In this document: positions 26,219-34,789 of the stretch, piece by piece | Layout: the number at the start of each line of letters is the position of its first letter | Numbering within the stretch: position 1 is the first letter of the stretch | Source of the DNA: Oscillospiraceae bacterium | Lineage (GTDB): Bacteria > Bacillota > Clostridia > Oscillospirales > Oscillospiraceae | Assembly: GCA_017448455.1 (NCBI GenBank) | Contig: JAFSLL010000073.1 | Coordinates: forward strand, 1 to 38,259 | Direction: 5' to 3' | DNA: 38,259 nt | The notes under the pieces: model-generated | Told to the model about the DNA's origin: nothing | Databases searched by the model: none | The model's input: only the letters and a program-made list of their open reading frames with translations | Made by a program: the position numbers and the translations under genes

Positions 26219-27214
26219 TCAGGCGACGGCTTCTTTTTTGAATACGCGCCGGAAGACTTTTTTGATGTTATCGAGCTGAGCGGAGAAGGTGTAGAAGCAC
26301 ATGACGAACACGCCCATAATGATCTGCTGCCAGCCGCCGCCGCCGAGGTTCATGCAGTTGAGGCCATAGTTGAAGATCGCCATGGCAATAGCTGCGATGG
26401 AGATGCCGATCACGTCATTGGAGGCAAGGCCGATGAACATGCCCATGTAGACCGGAACGATATAGGAGAACATGATGCCGGCGGTGGAAAGGCTCGCCTG
26501 CGGGAGGACATTGTTCTGGGAAACGTAAATCGTGGCGGCAAGGCCGACGATTGCGCCGGTGAACATACCGGTCTGGGAAACATTGGCCTCTTCCCAGATA
26601 CCGATGTTAACGCCGGCAGACTGGTTGTTGGCCAGAATCTTGCCTTTGCGTCCGGTGACCGTGAAATTCGAGTAAAACAGGAAGATGCCCATAGCCAAAG
26701 CGGTAGGCAGCAGGACGCCGGGCAGATGACCGAAAATGGCGAGAGTGTCATTCTGGTAGAACGTGCTGACGCCGCCGCCGCCGAAGATGAGGTAAGTCAG
26801 GGATTCGTACAACAGCGTCACGCCGATGGTGGCGATGACGATGGGCAGACGACCGAGCATATAGATCGCGGCAGTGACAGCACAAAGCACGATACCGCAG
26901 AGCATGGCTACCAGCATGGTCAGCCACGGGCTGCCGGTTCGCAGACCAACGTTGCCGGCGATGATGGCAGTGAGAATCATGGCGGCGCCGTTGGAAAAGT
27001 CAAAGCGACCGTTCTTCAGCTGCATCCAGATGGCCAGGGCCACGCAGATGCTCTGGCAGGCGCTGGTGATGACAAAGCGAACAAGATCCTGACCGAGGAA
27101 TATGTATTTCCCGTTGACGTAGCAGGCGGGATTGCCGGCCGTGATGGCCCACATGGCCAGGAACATCAGCAAGGGGAAGAGCAGGGTCAGACATATTTTT
27201 TTGATTAATTTCAT
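26219..27214 (-). CDS. Sugar ABC transporter permease 2 (RbsC-like)
   Basis: 331-residue integral membrane protein of the branched-chain/ribose-type permease family (BPD_transp_2), with 8-10 hydrophobic segments starting at residues 8-25. Typical spans include LTMLVAMLCGIVLCAVTAAIYM and a C-terminal IIMGVFVMCFYTF. The ATG at 27214 follows AAGGAG. It is the second permease of the system, separated from the first (28543-29568) by the binding-protein gene. This suggests a heterodimeric membrane channel like LsrC/LsrD or YtfT/YjfF. The sequence is clearly different from the first permease, not a recent duplicate. Confidence 0.88.
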   Translation of the reverse strand: MKLIKKICLTLLFPLLMFLAMWAITAGNPACYVNGKYIFLGQDLVRFVITSACQSICVALAIWMQLKNGRFDFSNGAAMILTAIIAGNVGLRTGSPWLTMLVAMLCGIVLCAVTAAIYMLGRLPIVIATIGVTLLYESLTYLIFGGGGVSTFYQNDTLAIFGHLPGVLLPTALAMGIFLFYSNFTVTGRKGKILANNQSAGVNIGIWEEANVSQTGMFTGAIVGLAATIYVSQNNVLPQASLSTAGIMFSYIVPVYMGMFIGLASNDVIGISIAAIAMAIFNYGLNCMNLGGGGWQQIIMGVFVMCFYTFSAQLDNIKKVFRRVFKKEAVA

Positions 27215-27240
27215 AAGTGGCTCCTTCTGACTGTCGGTGT

Positions 27241-27269
27241 CTCCGGGCGCTCAAGCTGGGCGCCCGGAG
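27241..27269 (-). promoter_or_regulatory. 10-bp intercistronic hairpin after the binding-protein gene
   Basis: CTCCGGGCGC (27241-27250) pairs perfectly with GCGCCCGGAG (27260-27269) across a 9-base loop, with no T run. It lies between the lipoprotein gene and the downstream permease. Like the hairpin after tupA, it probably stabilises the upstream message or reduces read-through. Confidence 0.55.
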
Positions 27270-27283
27270 CATTGATTGCCTAC

Positions 27284-28513
27284 TTACTTGATGTCTTCAA
27301 TGGTCATGTGCTCGAGAATCTCGCACAGACCGGCATAGGTGGCGTCGGGGTTGCCGAAGGCAGTGAGGTTCAGGACTTCTTCCGGGGTGAAGAAGGCATC
27401 CTCTGCCTGGAAGGTCAGGTAAATGCTGTGCTCAAACTTGGCGAGGTCTTCATCAGAGTTGATGATCAGCGTGGAGCAGCTCTTGCGCTCGGCCTCTGCG
27501 GGCTGGTCGGCAAATTCTACGCCGTTAATCTTGTTGAGCAGGAGCACCAGCGGATAGGTGATGGACTCGACCGGGCAGACGATCTCCTGCTGATAGGCGC
27601 CCTTGGAACCAAAGACAGCGTTGTCTCCGTCGTTGTAGCCGGCGGCAAAGAGCTTCATGGTACCCGACACGCCTGCGGACACCATTGTGGGATACACGAA
27701 GGAGCCGCCGCACATGGAGATAATGGCGTCAATGCCGGGGTGCTTGTTGAACCAGGAGGAGTCCAACGGGCGGAACATCAGAATATCGGTGTCCTGGTCA
27801 AAGGGGTCGACCTCGATGGCCTTGTCGGGATTGGCTGCGTTGTACTCATCAATCTTCTCGACAAACTGCTGAATGAAGTTCTGCTGATAGGGGAAGGCAA
27901 AGACAGGGAAGGTCGTGCAGGCAACATGGCGGATCGGCGCGTCGGGGTTGCGGTCGTTATACTCAATGACACTGTCGAAAAAGTCATAGCCGCGCTTGAG
28001 CTCATCACCGCAGCCGCCGTCAGCGACGGTTCCGAGGAAGTTCGGGTTTTTGAACACGCCGTCATAGTTGTTGTTGTAGGAGCTGTCGAAGTCGCAGAGG
28101 TAGCCTGCGCAGTACACGCCCGCGTCGCGGCACTCGGCCAGGATGGCGTCCATGCCGGCGTCCATCGTGATGATGATGCCGTCACATCCGGCGGCGATGA
28201 GTTCCTGCACCTTGGTGACGTTGAGCGCCTCGTCGTTGGTGGAGAGGACGGTATAGGCAAACTCTACGTTCAGGGCGCTTTCAAGGCTCTTGAGATAGGC
28301 CTTGACCCCGTCAACGGCAGCGCCGGAGTCCTGATACAGGCCTACGCCGATCTTGGCGTGCTTGGCGGCCTTGGCTGCGGGTGCCGCATCGCTGGCAGCG
28401 GGCGCCGCGTCGCCGGAAGAAGCGGCCGGAGCGGAAGAGCCGCCGCAGGCGGCCAGGGCGAGGATCATCGTCATGGCCAGAAGGAGCGCAAGGATTTTCT
28501 TAAAGCTTTTCAT
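27284..28513 (-). CDS. Sugar-binding lipoprotein of the ABC transporter (periplasmic-binding-protein type 1 fold)
   Basis: 409-residue substrate-binding lipoprotein. The lipoprotein signal ends ILALAAC with lipidated Cys23, followed by a Gly/Ser/Ala/Pro-rich linker to about residue 52. The mature part starts KIGVGLYQDSGAAVDGVKAYL and continues with IAAGCDGIIITMDAGMDAILAECRDAGV, the pattern of Peripla_BP_4-type ribose/galactose binding proteins. GGAGG lies before the ATG at 28513. Together with the two permeases and the tandem ATPase it forms a CUT2-like importer. Its ligand cannot be read directly; the neighbouring hydrolases suggest a glycoside, rhamnose- or uronate-containing compound. Confidence 0.9.
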   Translation of the reverse strand: MKSFKKILALLLAMTMILALAACGGSSAPAASSGDAAPAASDAAPAAKAAKHAKIGVGLYQDSGAAVDGVKAYLKSLESALNVEFAYTVLSTNDEALNVTKVQELIAAGCDGIIITMDAGMDAILAECRDAGVYCAGYLCDFDSSYNNNYDGVFKNPNFLGTVADGGCGDELKRGYDFFDSVIEYNDRNPDAPIRHVACTTFPVFAFPYQQNFIQQFVEKIDEYNAANPDKAIEVDPFDQDTDILMFRPLDSSWFNKHPGIDAIISMCGGSFVYPTMVSAGVSGTMKLFAAGYNDGDNAVFGSKGAYQQEIVCPVESITYPLVLLLNKINGVEFADQPAEAERKSCSTLIINSDEDLAKFEHSIYLTFQAEDAFFTPEEVLNLTAFGNPDATYAGLCEILEHMTIEDIK

Positions 28514-28542
28514 AGTTTTCCTCCGTTTTCATTTTGTATAAA

Positions 28543-29568
28543 TTACCTGGGAAGTACTCCGTTAGGCTTCCGACAGGTCAAAAGGACGATAACAAGGAAG
28601 ATGCAGGCTTTGACAAAGTTGATCCAGTTGAGCGGAACGCCCATCGTCGTCAGAACGTTGGAGAGCAGCGTATAGGTGAAGGCGCCGACGAGCGCACAGG
28701 AAATTTTGGATTTCATGCCGCCTTTCAGGGGCATGCCGCCGAGAATCAGGCAGATCATGATGTCCATGGCATAGCCGGAGCCGGTGCCTTTACCGGCTGA
28801 GCCGGTGCGGGTCAACATGACGAAGCTGGCCACTGCTGCGCAGAAGCCCAGGGCCATGTAGCCCAGCACCTGCCATTTGACAAGGCTGATGCCGCTCTGC
28901 TTGGCGGCAACTTTGTTGGCACCGATGGCGCGGGTGTATTTGCCGAGCTTGGTGTAGTTGAAGAAATAGGTGCCAATGATTGCCAGCAGCGCAATGATGC
29001 CGACGAGCATCAGGCTGTAGGCGTTGCGGTCGGCCGGGCGTAGCGATGAAGCGATATCCAGGTAAATGGTATTCTCGCCTGTGCCTTCCATCAGCAGATA
29101 CTGCGCGCCGGTGAAGAAGAACATCAGAAACAGGCTTGTCACGATGCTCGGCAGGCCGAGGAAAATGGACACAGCACCGTTGATGGCTCCGCAGATCAGC
29201 GCGAGGGCCAACACCAGCAGCACACCGACAATGATGCCGGGTACGCCGCCAATCTTGTTGCCGATGAGGATCATCAGAATGACGTATACACCGATCTGCT
29301 GGCCGAGTGAGACGTCCATGAAGCCCATCGAGTAGATGAACACGGCGCCCAGGGCGAGGATGGCGTAAACTGCCGCGGCCTGAATAACCGAGCCGAAGTT
29401 GTAGGCCAGTCGCGGGCCGTTGTTGAACACAAAGAAGAGGATCAGCATAACCACCAGACCCGCGTAGGCCAGCAGGTCAAGGGCATGGCTCTTTAAAAAA
29501 CCGAAGAAGCTGGTGCGTTCGTCCGTCTGCCGGGAGGCGATTCCGCCTTTTGTTGTATTATCAGGCAT
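28543..29568 (-). CDS. Sugar ABC transporter permease 1 (RbsC-like)
   Basis: 341-residue membrane permease of the BPD_transp_2 family. A hydrophilic N-terminus of about 25 residues is followed by about 9-10 membrane spans. It carries the conserved cytoplasmic ILGGMPLKGGMKSK segment (about 270-283) typical of RbsC-type permeases, for contact with the ATPase. The ATG at 29568 has AAGGAGGAG upstream. It is 13 bases downstream of the ATPase gene and 29 bases upstream of the binding-protein gene in transcriptional order. Confidence 0.9.
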   Translation of the reverse strand: MPDNTTKGGIASRQTDERTSFFGFLKSHALDLLAYAGLVVMLILFFVFNNGPRLAYNFGSVIQAAAVYAILALGAVFIYSMGFMDVSLGQQIGVYVILMILIGNKIGGVPGIIVGVLLVLALALICGAINGAVSIFLGLPSIVTSLFLMFFFTGAQYLLMEGTGENTIYLDIASSLRPADRNAYSLMLVGIIALLAIIGTYFFNYTKLGKYTRAIGANKVAAKQSGISLVKWQVLGYMALGFCAAVASFVMLTRTGSAGKGTGSGYAMDIMICLILGGMPLKGGMKSKISCALVGAFTYTLLSNVLTTMGVPLNWINFVKACIFLVIVLLTCRKPNGVLPR

Positions 29569-29581
29569 TCTCTTCTCCTCC

Positions 29582-31090
29582 TTAGATCATGTATTCGATG
29601 ATGTCAGTCTCGCTGAGCTCGGGGCTGCGCTTGAATTCCTTGGTCAGCTCGAAATCCTTCATGATGAGAATCTTATCCGCCATGCCGATCAGCTCGCCCA
29701 GCTCTTCGCTGATGAGGAGGATGGACTTGCCCTGCTTTTTCATCTCATCGATCACGTGGTACATGAACTGCTTGACACCGATGTCGACGCCGCGGGTGGG
29801 ACAGTCCATGATCAGCACATCGGATTTCTTGGCGGTCCACTTGGAGAAGGAGACCTTCTGCTTGTTTCCGCCGGAGAGGGTATTGACCCACTGTTTGCCG
29901 TTGTTGCACTTGATACGGAAGTTGTCGATCTCATCGTTGGACAGCTTCTTCTCCGCTTTGGGGCTGATGAAGGTGGCCTTCGAGAGCGCGTTGAGCGAGG
30001 GCAGGACGATGTTATCAGCGATGGAGCCCTCAAGAATCAGCGCCTCGGTGTCGCGGTTCTTGGAGATGTAGCCGATGCCGTTTTCAATGGCGTCGAGGCA
30101 GGACTTGATCTCCTTCTCGCCGCAGTATACGTGACCTTCCGTCAGCTTCTCCAGACCGAAGGCTGCACGGCCGATCTCATGCATGCCGCAGCCGCTGAGG
30201 CCGCCAAAGCCGATGATCTCGCCCTTGTGAAGCTCCAGAGAGAAGTTCTTGATCGGACCGAAGCTGATGTTGTCAAGCTTGAGCGCGACTTCGGGAAGAT
30301 GGGAGCTGTCGTAGTCTTCGCGGTAGTAAGCGTCGCCGATCTCACGGCCGACCATCATGAAGCGGATTTTCTTCTCCGCTCCGGGAGCGTCCATCTCCTC
30401 GCGGTTAAGGTGGCCGATGATTTCGCCATCGCGCAGGACCGTCAGGTCGGTGCACTGTTCAAGGATCTCTTCCATGTCGTGGGAAATGAAGATGACGCTC
30501 TTGCCCTCATCCTTGAGCTTGTGGATCAGCTTGTACAAAAGCTGACGGCCTTCCAGAGAGAGCGCGGTGGTGGTCTCGTCGACGACAAAGACATCGGTCT
30601 CGTCAGACACGCAGCGCACGATCTCGATGAGCTTGCGGTCCTCAAAGCCGTACTGGTTGATGCTGTCCGTAGCCTTGATGTGCTCGAGCCCAAAGCTGTC
30701 CAGCAGTTCCTGTGCGGCCCTGTTGACCTTTTTCATGCTCAGGAAGCTGTTGGCGACGGAAAACTCGTTGAATCGGCCGGCAAAGATATTCTCAGCTACG
30801 GTGCAGTTGGGGATGGTGTTTGCCTCCTGCAGCACCATGCTGATGCCGTGGAGCTGGGCGTCAACCATGCTGGCCGGGTTCCAGGGCTCTCCCTTGTAGA
30901 ACATCTCGCCGGAGGTGGCTTTCTGCATGCCGGCGACGATAGACGTGATGGTGGATTTGCCGCTGCCGTTTTCTCCGATGAGACCCCGGATCTCGCCACG
31001 GTAGAAGCTGACGTCCACATCACGAAGCGCGCGGGTTGGCCCAAAGTTTTTGACCATGTGCCGGACTTCAATGATTGGTTCTTTCTCCAT
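29582..31090 (-). CDS. Sugar ABC transporter tandem ATPase (RbsA/MglA-like)
   Basis: 502-residue ATPase with two nucleotide-binding domains. Domain 1 has Walker A GENGSGKST (39-47) and Walker B VFVVDETTTALS. Its signature region, INQYGFEDRKLIEI, lacks LSGGQ. Domain 2 has the degenerate Walker A region GFGGLSGCGMHEIG usual for RbsA proteins, a clean signature LSGGNKQKVSFSKW, and Walker B VLIMDCPTRGVD. The Walker B glutamate in domain 2 is replaced by Cys430 (TGT at 29801-29803). I believe related clostridial sugar ATPases share some of these variants, so this may be a subfamily trait rather than damage. It is the first gene of the operon, with GAGGAGG before ATG 31090 and a promoter at 31156-31184. 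Confidence 0.92.
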   Translation of the reverse strand: MEKEPIIEVRHMVKNFGPTRALRDVDVSFYRGEIRGLIGENGSGKSTITSIVAGMQKATSGEMFYKGEPWNPASMVDAQLHGISMVLQEANTIPNCTVAENIFAGRFNEFSVANSFLSMKKVNRAAQELLDSFGLEHIKATDSINQYGFEDRKLIEIVRCVSDETDVFVVDETTTALSLEGRQLLYKLIHKLKDEGKSVIFISHDMEEILEQCTDLTVLRDGEIIGHLNREEMDAPGAEKKIRFMMVGREIGDAYYREDYDSSHLPEVALKLDNISFGPIKNFSLELHKGEIIGFGGLSGCGMHEIGRAAFGLEKLTEGHVYCGEKEIKSCLDAIENGIGYISKNRDTEALILEGSIADNIVLPSLNALSKATFISPKAEKKLSNDEIDNFRIKCNNGKQWVNTLSGGNKQKVSFSKWTAKKSDVLIMDCPTRGVDIGVKQFMYHVIDEMKKQGKSILLISEELGELIGMADKILIMKDFELTKEFKRSPELSETDIIEYMI

Positions 31091-31155
31091 GCTCTTCCTC
31101 CTCGTATGGTAGGTCTGGATTGGTGTGCCGGGGGATGCCGAAATGCTGTGTTTGT

Positions 31156-31184
31156 ATCATACACTTTCCCTGCCTGCTGTCCAA
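31156..31184 (-). promoter_or_regulatory. Promoter of the sugar ABC transporter operon
   Basis: On the minus strand TTGGAC (complement of 31179-31184), a 17-base spacer and TATGAT (complement of 31156-31161) form a good sigma-A-type promoter, about 65 bases before the ATPase start. It is divergent from the AraC gene at 31328. Confidence 0.7.
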
Positions 31185-31225
31185 TTGACATGCTTCACTT
31201 CTTTTAGCACAATTTTCACATCTTG

Positions 31226-31270
31226 TTGATTTTGGTATTTTTTAATGCTAACATATAGATGAAATTCATC
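31226..31270 (+). promoter_or_regulatory. AraC promoter and 13-bp palindrome
   Basis: TTGGTA at 31232-31237, a 16-base spacer and TATAGA at 31254-31259 are a plausible promoter for the AraC gene. Overlapping the -10 is a perfect palindrome, GATGAA-A-TTCATC (31258-31270), a candidate operator, perhaps autoregulatory. The surrounding 31190-31320 stretch is strongly AT-rich compared with the genes. Confidence 0.35.
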
Positions 31271-31327
31271 ATACTTTGATTTTTAAGCGGATTTTGTACT
31301 GCTTTAATAACAAAGGAGGTCGACAGA

Positions 31328-32551
31328 ATGGTCGTCATGGATGTGCGCGACGTGCTGCGCGATATTCTGGGCTCACTCCGTGTACAGTATTTGCTGCTTG
31401 AGAAGGGCTGCGCTTCACCGGAGGCCTCGGCTTTGGATTTCCAGTTTCGTGCTCAGCTCTTTGAGAATTTTGATTATGCGGCCTATGCCGCTTCCATCAT
31501 GGAGCTTGTGCCCGAAGAGGGCGTGATCGACTATAAGGATGACTTCGGCCTGCACTACCTTGTTTTTCAGGGAAGGGACGCAGAGGCAGGCTCCTGTTTC
31601 TTCTTTGGGCCTTATCTCTACCGTGCTTACGGAGAAGAGGATTATCAACGGCAACTGCAGCAGCATTCACTCTCCGACGACGCGATCGAAGCCATCCGCT
31701 GGTATTTTAAACGCATTCCCGTGGTGTTCGATGTTACGTCCTGGCACCAGCTCTTTTCCACACTGCTCTCGCGTTATCTCGCGAACCCGGATCTGGAAAT
31801 ACGGTTTGTTCGTCATGACCGTCCGCAAATCATAAAGGAAAAACCCTCAGTTGCCCTCTCCGCTATCCCTTACAACCAAATTGAGGCGCGTTATGAGACA
31901 GAGGGAAAAATGCTCGACGCCATCCGTCGGGGCAATATCTCCGAGGCCATCTACCAGCAGAACATGTTCATGGGCTTTGCGCTTGATCAGCGGGTCCCTG
32001 ACTCGCTCCGAAACGCCAAGGACATGGTCATCGCCGCCAGCACAGCCATGCGCAAGGCCGTTCAGCAGGCGGACGTACACCCACTGTATATTGACGGAAT
32101 CAGCGGAGAGATGCTCAAAGAGATAGAGGGGGCGGAAACCGAGGCACAGGTTGAGGCACTTGTACCGCGCATGGTCCGGCGCTACTGCCTGCTGGTGCAG
32201 ACCTACTCGCGTGAACGCTATTCCGGCATCGTGCGCGATGTGCTCAACTATGTGGATTTCCATTACATGGAGCCGCTGAATCTGGAGAGCCTTGCCAACA
32301 GGTACGCGGTCAATAAAAATTATCTCTCCACCCGTTTCCATAAGGAAGCGGGCATGACGGTGACCGACTACATCAATCTCACGCGCGTGCGCCGCTCGCT
32401 GAAGCTGCTCAGCGGGACCGCGCTGAGCATGCCGGAGATCGCCGAGCGCTGCGGCTTCTCGGACGCGAACTACTATTCCCGTATTTTCAAAAAGGTCCAC
32501 GGCACGACGCCGAACGAATATCGCAAGTCTCTGCAAAGCCCCAAAAACTGA
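31328..32551 (+). CDS. AraC-family regulator of the glycoside-uptake locus
   Basis: 407-residue regulator. The C-terminal double helix-turn-helix domain (about 305-400) is clear: MEPLNLESLANRYAVNKNYLS and MPEIAERCGFSDANYYSRIFK, ending GTTPNEYRKS. The N-terminal 290 residues are not a standard AraC cupin. They resemble the long helical/sensor regions of clostridial regulators that sit beside sugar ABC transporters; I see no membrane segments. The ATG at 31328 follows AAAGGAGG at 31312-31319. It is divergent from the transporter operon and is followed after 19 bases by the GH2 gene, so it probably controls both directions. Confidence 0.88.
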   Translation: MVVMDVRDVLRDILGSLRVQYLLLEKGCASPEASALDFQFRAQLFENFDYAAYAASIMELVPEEGVIDYKDDFGLHYLVFQGRDAEAGSCFFFGPYLYRAYGEEDYQRQLQQHSLSDDAIEAIRWYFKRIPVVFDVTSWHQLFSTLLSRYLANPDLEIRFVRHDRPQIIKEKPSVALSAIPYNQIEARYETEGKMLDAIRRGNISEAIYQQNMFMGFALDQRVPDSLRNAKDMVIAASTAMRKAVQQADVHPLYIDGISGEMLKEIEGAETEAQVEALVPRMVRRYCLLVQTYSRERYSGIVRDVLNYVDFHYMEPLNLESLANRYAVNKNYLSTRFHKEAGMTVTDYINLTRVRRSLKLLSGTALSMPEIAERCGFSDANYYSRIFKKVHGTTPNEYRKSLQSPKN

Positions 32552-32570
32552 CATGACAGGCGGTGCAACG

Positions 32571-34772
32571 ATGAAAAAAATCTCTCTCAATGACTCTTGG
32601 CTTTTCCGAAAGCTGCCCGACTACCGGGTGGAAGACGCCCCTGACATCCCCGCGGACGGCATTCCCGCACAGACCGTCGCCCTCCCACACACCTGGTATT
32701 CCGATGAAGAGCAGTACAAAGGGCTCTGCGTCTACGAAAAGACGATCCCCGTCCCGGCGGGCGAGCGGCTCTTCATCTCCTTTGACGCCGCGGATCAGAG
32801 CTGCCGCGTGTATGTCAACGGCGTGTTCTGTGGCGCACACAGGGGCGGCTATGCCCGTTTCCGTCTTCCGATCCCGGAGGCGGCGCTGGCGGACACCCTT
32901 TCTATTCAGGTCTTTGTTGAAAACCCGGTCAACGAGGACATCTGTCCCTCCTTCGGTGATTTTACGGTCTTCGGCGGCCTCTACCGCGGTGCCGAGCTGC
33001 TCGTATGCGGAAAGAACCATTTTGACCGCTGCTTTTTCGGCACAGACGGCCTGATCGTCCGTGCCTCACTGGATAAAGACGGAAACGGCTGTCTTGCGCT
33101 CGAGCCGCATGCCGTCTGCGCCTCTGGGGCAAGGGTCCGGTATACTGTCCGTGATGCGGCCGGCGCAGACATCGCCTTCGGAGAAGGTTTGGCAGATGAG
33201 ACGGTAAGCCTGCAGGTGGAGAAGCCTCACCTCTGGAATGGACGTCATCGTGCATATCTGTACACCGTTACTGCGGAGCTGCTTTCAGATGGCGTTACTG
33301 CGGACACCGTCGAGCTGCGCACGGGTTTCCGAACAGTTGAGCTGACGGGCGATCGCGGGCTGCTTCTCAACGGACGGACGTATCCGATCCGGGGTGTGGC
33401 CAAGCACCAGGATTTCGCAGGTGTATTCTGCGCCGTCGGCGAGGAGCAGATCCGCCGCGACTTTGAACTGATCGACGAGATCGGCGCCACCGGTGTGCGC
33501 CTGTCGCATTATCAGCATCCGCAGAAAGCCTATGACTGCTGCGATGAACTGGGCCTGCTCGCCTGGGCCGAGGTACCGATGCTCAAAATGACCGAGAGCG
33601 CGGCGCTGATGGAGAACACCGAGCAGCAGCTGAGGGAACTGATTCTGCAGAACATTCACCATCCAGCCATCTTCTGCTGGGGCATCCAGAACGAGATTGC
33701 CATGTTCAAGGACGCGCCCTATATGCACGAAAACTGTCGGAAGCTGCACGCCATCGTAAGGGAGCTTGACCCGAACCGTGCCTCCGCGGCGGCAAATCTC
33801 TATCCGCTCAAGGCCTCCAGCAAGCTCAACGAAATCACCGATATCATCGGCTATAACGTCTATTTCGGCTGGTACTACGGCGAGATGCACGACTACGGCG
33901 CGTACCTCGACAAGATGCACCGGGCGCGTCCCACGCTGCCCTTCGGTGTCACCGAATACGGCGTCGACACCAACATCACGCTGCACAGCAGCGACCCGCA
34001 TGTGAAAGACTATTCCGAAGAATACCAGGCGCTGTGGTGTGCGACGGTCTATGAGCAGATCGAGACTCGCCCATGGCTCTGGGGCAGCTTTGTGTGGAAC
34101 ATGTTTGATTTCCACTCTGCCCGCCGTAACGAGGGCGGACAGCGCTTCATCAACGCCAAGGGTCTGGTCACCAACGACCGCGAGACCCGCAAGGATGCTT
34201 TCTATTACTATAAGGCCAGGTGGTCCGACGAGCCCGTCGTCCATATCTGCGGAAAGCGCTATGCCGAGCGTGCGAAGGAAACGACGGCAGTCAGGGTATT
34301 TACCAACCAGCCCGCGGTCACGCTGAGCATAAACGGCGAGAGCTTTTCGTCCACAGTTAGCAATGCCACGGCACTGTTTGAGAATGTTCCGCTGCTCCCG
34401 GGTGAGAACTGCCTGACCGTCTCCGCCGGAGACCTGTCGGACAGTTGCGTGCTTACGCGCGTTGAAACGGAGCCGGATAGTTACCGCCTTCCTGATTCCG
34501 GCGGGGGAGCGGTGCGCAACTGGTTCCTCGCGGAGGATTCCTATAAAAAAGAAGGCTTTTTCTCACTGGAGGATACCGCCAATGACCTGCTGGACAATCC
34601 CCGTACGCGGGAGATCATTCGCAACGCCCTGCCGGAGCTCTATAAGGTTATGACGGAAAAAAACGTGATTCCCCTGGGACTCACGCTGAAGAGCATCCTC
34701 AGCCGCGACGCGGACGGCCTCGATCTGAAAGCAATCAACGCACAGCTGAACGAGGTTCCCAACGAGGATTGA
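32571..34772 (+). CDS. Glycoside hydrolase family 2 enzyme (beta-galactosidase/beta-glucuronidase type)
   Basis: 733-residue GH2 enzyme. The N-terminal sugar-binding jelly roll contains VALPHTWY and VYVNGVFCGAHRGGYARF. An Ig-like domain follows, then a TIM barrel with acid/base Glu375 in WGIQNEIAMF and nucleophile Glu462 in GVTEYGVD. An INAKGLVTNDRETRKDAFY block then leads into an Ig-like tail. The NxKG motif occurs in beta-glucuronidases but similar NDKG blocks occur in GH2 beta-galactosidases, so it does not decide the substrate. The last 70 residues or so (from about 662) form an extra helical tail beginning FFSLEDTANDLLDNP. No signal peptide is present. I prefer ATG 32571, with AGGCGG upstream, to the ATG at 32553. 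Confidence 0.88.
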   Translation: MKKISLNDSWLFRKLPDYRVEDAPDIPADGIPAQTVALPHTWYSDEEQYKGLCVYEKTIPVPAGERLFISFDAADQSCRVYVNGVFCGAHRGGYARFRLPIPEAALADTLSIQVFVENPVNEDICPSFGDFTVFGGLYRGAELLVCGKNHFDRCFFGTDGLIVRASLDKDGNGCLALEPHAVCASGARVRYTVRDAAGADIAFGEGLADETVSLQVEKPHLWNGRHRAYLYTVTAELLSDGVTADTVELRTGFRTVELTGDRGLLLNGRTYPIRGVAKHQDFAGVFCAVGEEQIRRDFELIDEIGATGVRLSHYQHPQKAYDCCDELGLLAWAEVPMLKMTESAALMENTEQQLRELILQNIHHPAIFCWGIQNEIAMFKDAPYMHENCRKLHAIVRELDPNRASAAANLYPLKASSKLNEITDIIGYNVYFGWYYGEMHDYGAYLDKMHRARPTLPFGVTEYGVDTNITLHSSDPHVKDYSEEYQALWCATVYEQIETRPWLWGSFVWNMFDFHSARRNEGGQRFINAKGLVTNDRETRKDAFYYYKARWSDEPVVHICGKRYAERAKETTAVRVFTNQPAVTLSINGESFSSTVSNATALFENVPLLPGENCLTVSAGDLSDSCVLTRVETEPDSYRLPDSGGGAVRNWFLAEDSYKKEGFFSLEDTANDLLDNPRTREIIRNALPELYKVMTEKNVIPLGLTLKSILSRDADGLDLKAINAQLNEVPNED

Positions 34773-34789
34773 GCAAGGAGACCAATCTC

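Noticed and set aside
24270-26279. A 669-codon plus-strand ORF opposite the GH78 gene.
   Set aside because: The rhamnosidase motifs lie on the minus strand, and the ORF crosses its start region and the terminator.
29513-31207. A 564-codon plus-strand ORF opposite the ABC ATPase.
   Set aside because: The minus strand encodes an unmistakable tandem ATPase. The antisense frame is His/Val/Asp-rich low-quality sequence typical of shadows.
34118-34200. Calling the GH2 enzyme a beta-glucuronidase from its NxKG motif.
   Set aside because: GH2 beta-galactosidases have a very similar NDKGLVT-DR block, so the motif alone does not settle specificity.
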